A DNA stretch of 6,985 bases from positions 1-6,985 of the forward strand of contig CANBQJ010000195.1 of NCBI GenBank assembly GCA_947371645.1, given 5' to 3'. Shown piece after piece: positions 5,577 through 6,985 of the stretch. This stretch comes from Burkholderiales bacterium. Its GTDB lineage: Bacteria; Pseudomonadota; Gammaproteobacteria; Burkholderiales; Burkholderiaceae. Both the position numbers and the translations under genes were made by a program. Position 1 is the first letter of the stretch; each line of letters starts with the position of its first letter. A model generated the notes under the pieces. The model made no database searches. It had not been told where the DNA came from and worked only from the letters and a program-made list of their open reading frames with translations.

Positions 5577-6985
5577 TCAGCGCGTCGCGATTTCTTCGAT
5601 GTGCACCAGCGAGGCCCCATAGCGGGTCTCGCAAGGCGTTTTGCCCTCGCACTGCGGCGCGCCCACAAAGGGGCTGCCCGCGCCGGTGTGGGCTTCCCAC
5701 ATGGCCTTGGCCTTGTCGATGTCGAACTCGGGGATGCTGTCCTGGGTGTTCAGGCCCAGCTGGCCGAGGTCGCGCGGGAAGGGTGAGACCACGGTCACGA
5801 TGTGGTTCACGCCTGGCGGCCCGCCTGCCGTGATGTGCCAGCCCTTGCGCGGCAACTCCACCAGCTTGTTGGCTTCGATGCGGTTGTTCTTGTCCAGCGC
5901 GTTGGGGAAGAGCAGGTAGAGGTGCGACTGGTCGGTGCCGGCCAGGTAGACGTACAGGTAGCCGGGCTCGCTGCTTTTCACCTGGAAGAGCAGCTTGTCT
6001 TTGCCGATCACCAGTTGAGACTTGTCGGTGAGGGTGTTGACGGCCAGCAGGGGGTCGGCCCCGCGCACGATGCCTTCCAGCGCGGCCGCGAGGGTGAAGG
6101 GCTCGCGCACCGGCGCCGTGCTGGGTTGCGCCACCGGCGTGAGGGCAGCCGACGCGGCCTGCGCCACCGCTGAGGCCCCGGCGCTTGCTGCGGCAGGGTC
6201 GTTGGCGGCGGTCACGGTGGGCGTGTCAGCGCCGGGGGCATGCGCGCTGCGCCAGGCCATGAAGCCAGCGCCGGCACCCAGCACCACCAGGGCGCCCACG
6301 GCGGCGACCAGGCCGGTGCGCTTGCCTGCGGGTGAAGCGGTTGCAGAGCCTGCGGCGCTGGGCGTGGCAGGTGTGGGTTGGAGCTTTTGCACGCGCGGGG
6401 CGGCATCGGCACCAGCCAGATCGGGGGCGCCCGCCGAGGCGGTTGCCGCCGCCATTTGCGTGGGCATCTTGGTGGCCATTTGTGTGGCCATTTGCGTCGC
6501 CAGTTGCGTGGCGATCTCGGTGGGCGCAAAGCCTGTGGGCGCCCCACCCCCTGGCGCGGGCATCAACACCGTGCGCTCGTCGTCGGCATCGGCTGCACCG
6601 CCAGGGGCCACGTGGTCGTCGGGCAAGCGCGTGGCGTAGAGCAGGGCACGCAGCGCGGCCATGTTGGGCGGGCGCTTGTCAGGGTGCACGGTCAGGCCGG
6701 CGTCGATGGCGGCCAGGAAGGGCGCGCTGTAGCGACCGGCGGCGGCCACCTGCGCCGGCACCAGGTCGTCTTTCATCATGCGGCCCACCGAAGGCGGTGG
6801 CGCCTTGCCGGTGATCACCGCATACAGCACGGCGCACAGCGCGTACACATCCGTCCACGGGCCTTGCTTCATGGAGGGCACTTCGGCGTACTGCTCCAGC
6901 GGCGCGTAGCCGGGCTTGAGGATGACGGTGAGCGCCTGCGTGGCGTCACCGATCACACGGCGGGCGGCGCCGAAATCCAGCAGCA
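5577..6985 (-). CDS. Membrane-anchored Ser/Thr protein kinase (PpkA-like), C-terminal part; N-terminus beyond the window
   Basis: The frame runs off the window edge; the GTG at 6956 is internal, because the codons before it read L-L-D-F-G-A-A-R-R, with the DFG motif at 6969-6977. The kinase C-lobe follows: GYAPLEQY at 6888-6911 (APE-equivalent), DVYAL near 6850, and the subdomain XI Arg in HPDKRP, ending near 6636. Next come a low-complexity cytoplasmic linker with ERTVLMPAPGG (about 6546-6578) and a six-unit T-Q-M-A repeat, one transmembrane helix (about 6249-6314), an Ala/Pro/Thr linker, and a periplasmic DUF4384-like domain (about 5754-6101). A C-terminal tail has two cysteines (APQCEGKTPC). 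In the T6SS pathway such kinases phosphorylate FHA or TssL proteins on Thr to activate secretion. Pseudomonas PpkA carries a von Willebrand-type outer domain instead, so the sensing half differs here. The catalytic loop and Lys are outside the window and cannot be checked. Confidence 0.93.
   Translation of the reverse strand, partial: LLDFGAARRVIGDATQALTVILKPGYAPLEQYAEVPSMKQGPWTDVYALCAVLYAVITGKAPPPSVGRMMKDDLVPAQVAAAGRYSAPFLAAIDAGLTVHPDKRPPNMAALRALLYATRLPDDHVAPGGAADADDERTVLMPAPGGGAPTGFAPTEIATQLATQMATQMATKMPTQMAAATASAGAPDLAGADAAPRVQKLQPTPATPSAAGSATASPAGKRTGLVAAVGALVVLGAGAGFMAWRSAHAPGADTPTVTAANDPAAASAGASAVAQAASAALTPVAQPSTAPVREPFTLAAALEGIVRGADPLLAVNTLTDKSQLVIGKDKLLFQVKSSEPGYLYVYLAGTDQSHLYLLFPNALDKNNRIEANKLVELPRKGWHITAGGPPGVNHIVTVVSPFPRDLGQLGLNTQDSIPEFDIDKAKAMWEAHTGAGSPFVGAPQCEGKTPCETRYGASLVHIEEIATR
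6450..6521 (-). repeat. Six tandem 12-base units encoding T-x-[ILM]-[AP] in the kinase linker
   Basis: Six consecutive 12-base units encode TEIA, TQLA, TQMA, TQMA, TKMP, TQMA between the kinase lobe and the transmembrane helix. Units differ by one to several bases, the middle ones being nearly identical, as expected for slippage-derived duplication followed by drift. Changes in unit number would keep the frame. The encoded segment has a threonine and a large hydrophobic residue every fourth position. Confidence 0.85.

Noticed and set aside
5536..5700. Longer start (5700) for the cysteine-rich protein
   Set aside because: It would overlap the end of the kinase gene and hide a clear signal peptide; the internal ATG at 5535 fits better.

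Overview
The window is dense, high-GC DNA with strong G/C bias at third codon positions, no insertion sequence, no RNA gene and no phage-like stretch. Base composition, codon use and the family of the first gene point to a betaproteobacterium of the order Burkholderiales, probably Comamonadaceae or a close relative. That placement is inferred from the look of the sequence; no search was run.

The content is the regulatory end of a type VI secretion system (T6SS) locus, the part that handles threonine phosphorylation. On the plus strand lie tagH (27-2501), a forkhead-associated (FHA) scaffold protein with a long disordered Ala/Pro linker; a PP2C-type phosphatase (2498-3277) translationally coupled to it by an ATGA overlap; and, after a 116-base gap holding two hairpins, an exported OmpA-domain protein (3394-3987). 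On the minus strand, facing them, are the C-terminal part of a membrane-anchored Ser/Thr kinase with a DUF4384-like outer domain (5577 to beyond 6985), then a small cysteine-rich exported protein (4807-5535), then a lipoprotein (4070-4789). The two groups converge on an 82-base gap at 3988-4069.

How they probably work together: the kinase phosphorylates threonines on cytoplasmic targets, the FHA protein reads or is modified by such phosphothreonines, and the phosphatase resets the system. This matches the known T6SS PpkA/PppA/Fha pathway. The kinase linker carries a D-x-R-T-V-L core followed by P-A-P-G-G, and closely related R-T-V-I/L cores recur twice in the FHA protein, so these look like candidate shared phosphosites. 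The two unrecognised genes downstream of the kinase encode one predicted periplasmic protein and one predicted outer-membrane lipoprotein. This is the same topology as the TagR/TagQ inputs of Pseudomonas PpkA, but with no homology I can recognise, and it is the best candidate here for an undescribed sensing module.

The kinase start, its N-lobe and its catalytic loop lie outside the window, as do the structural T6SS genes.
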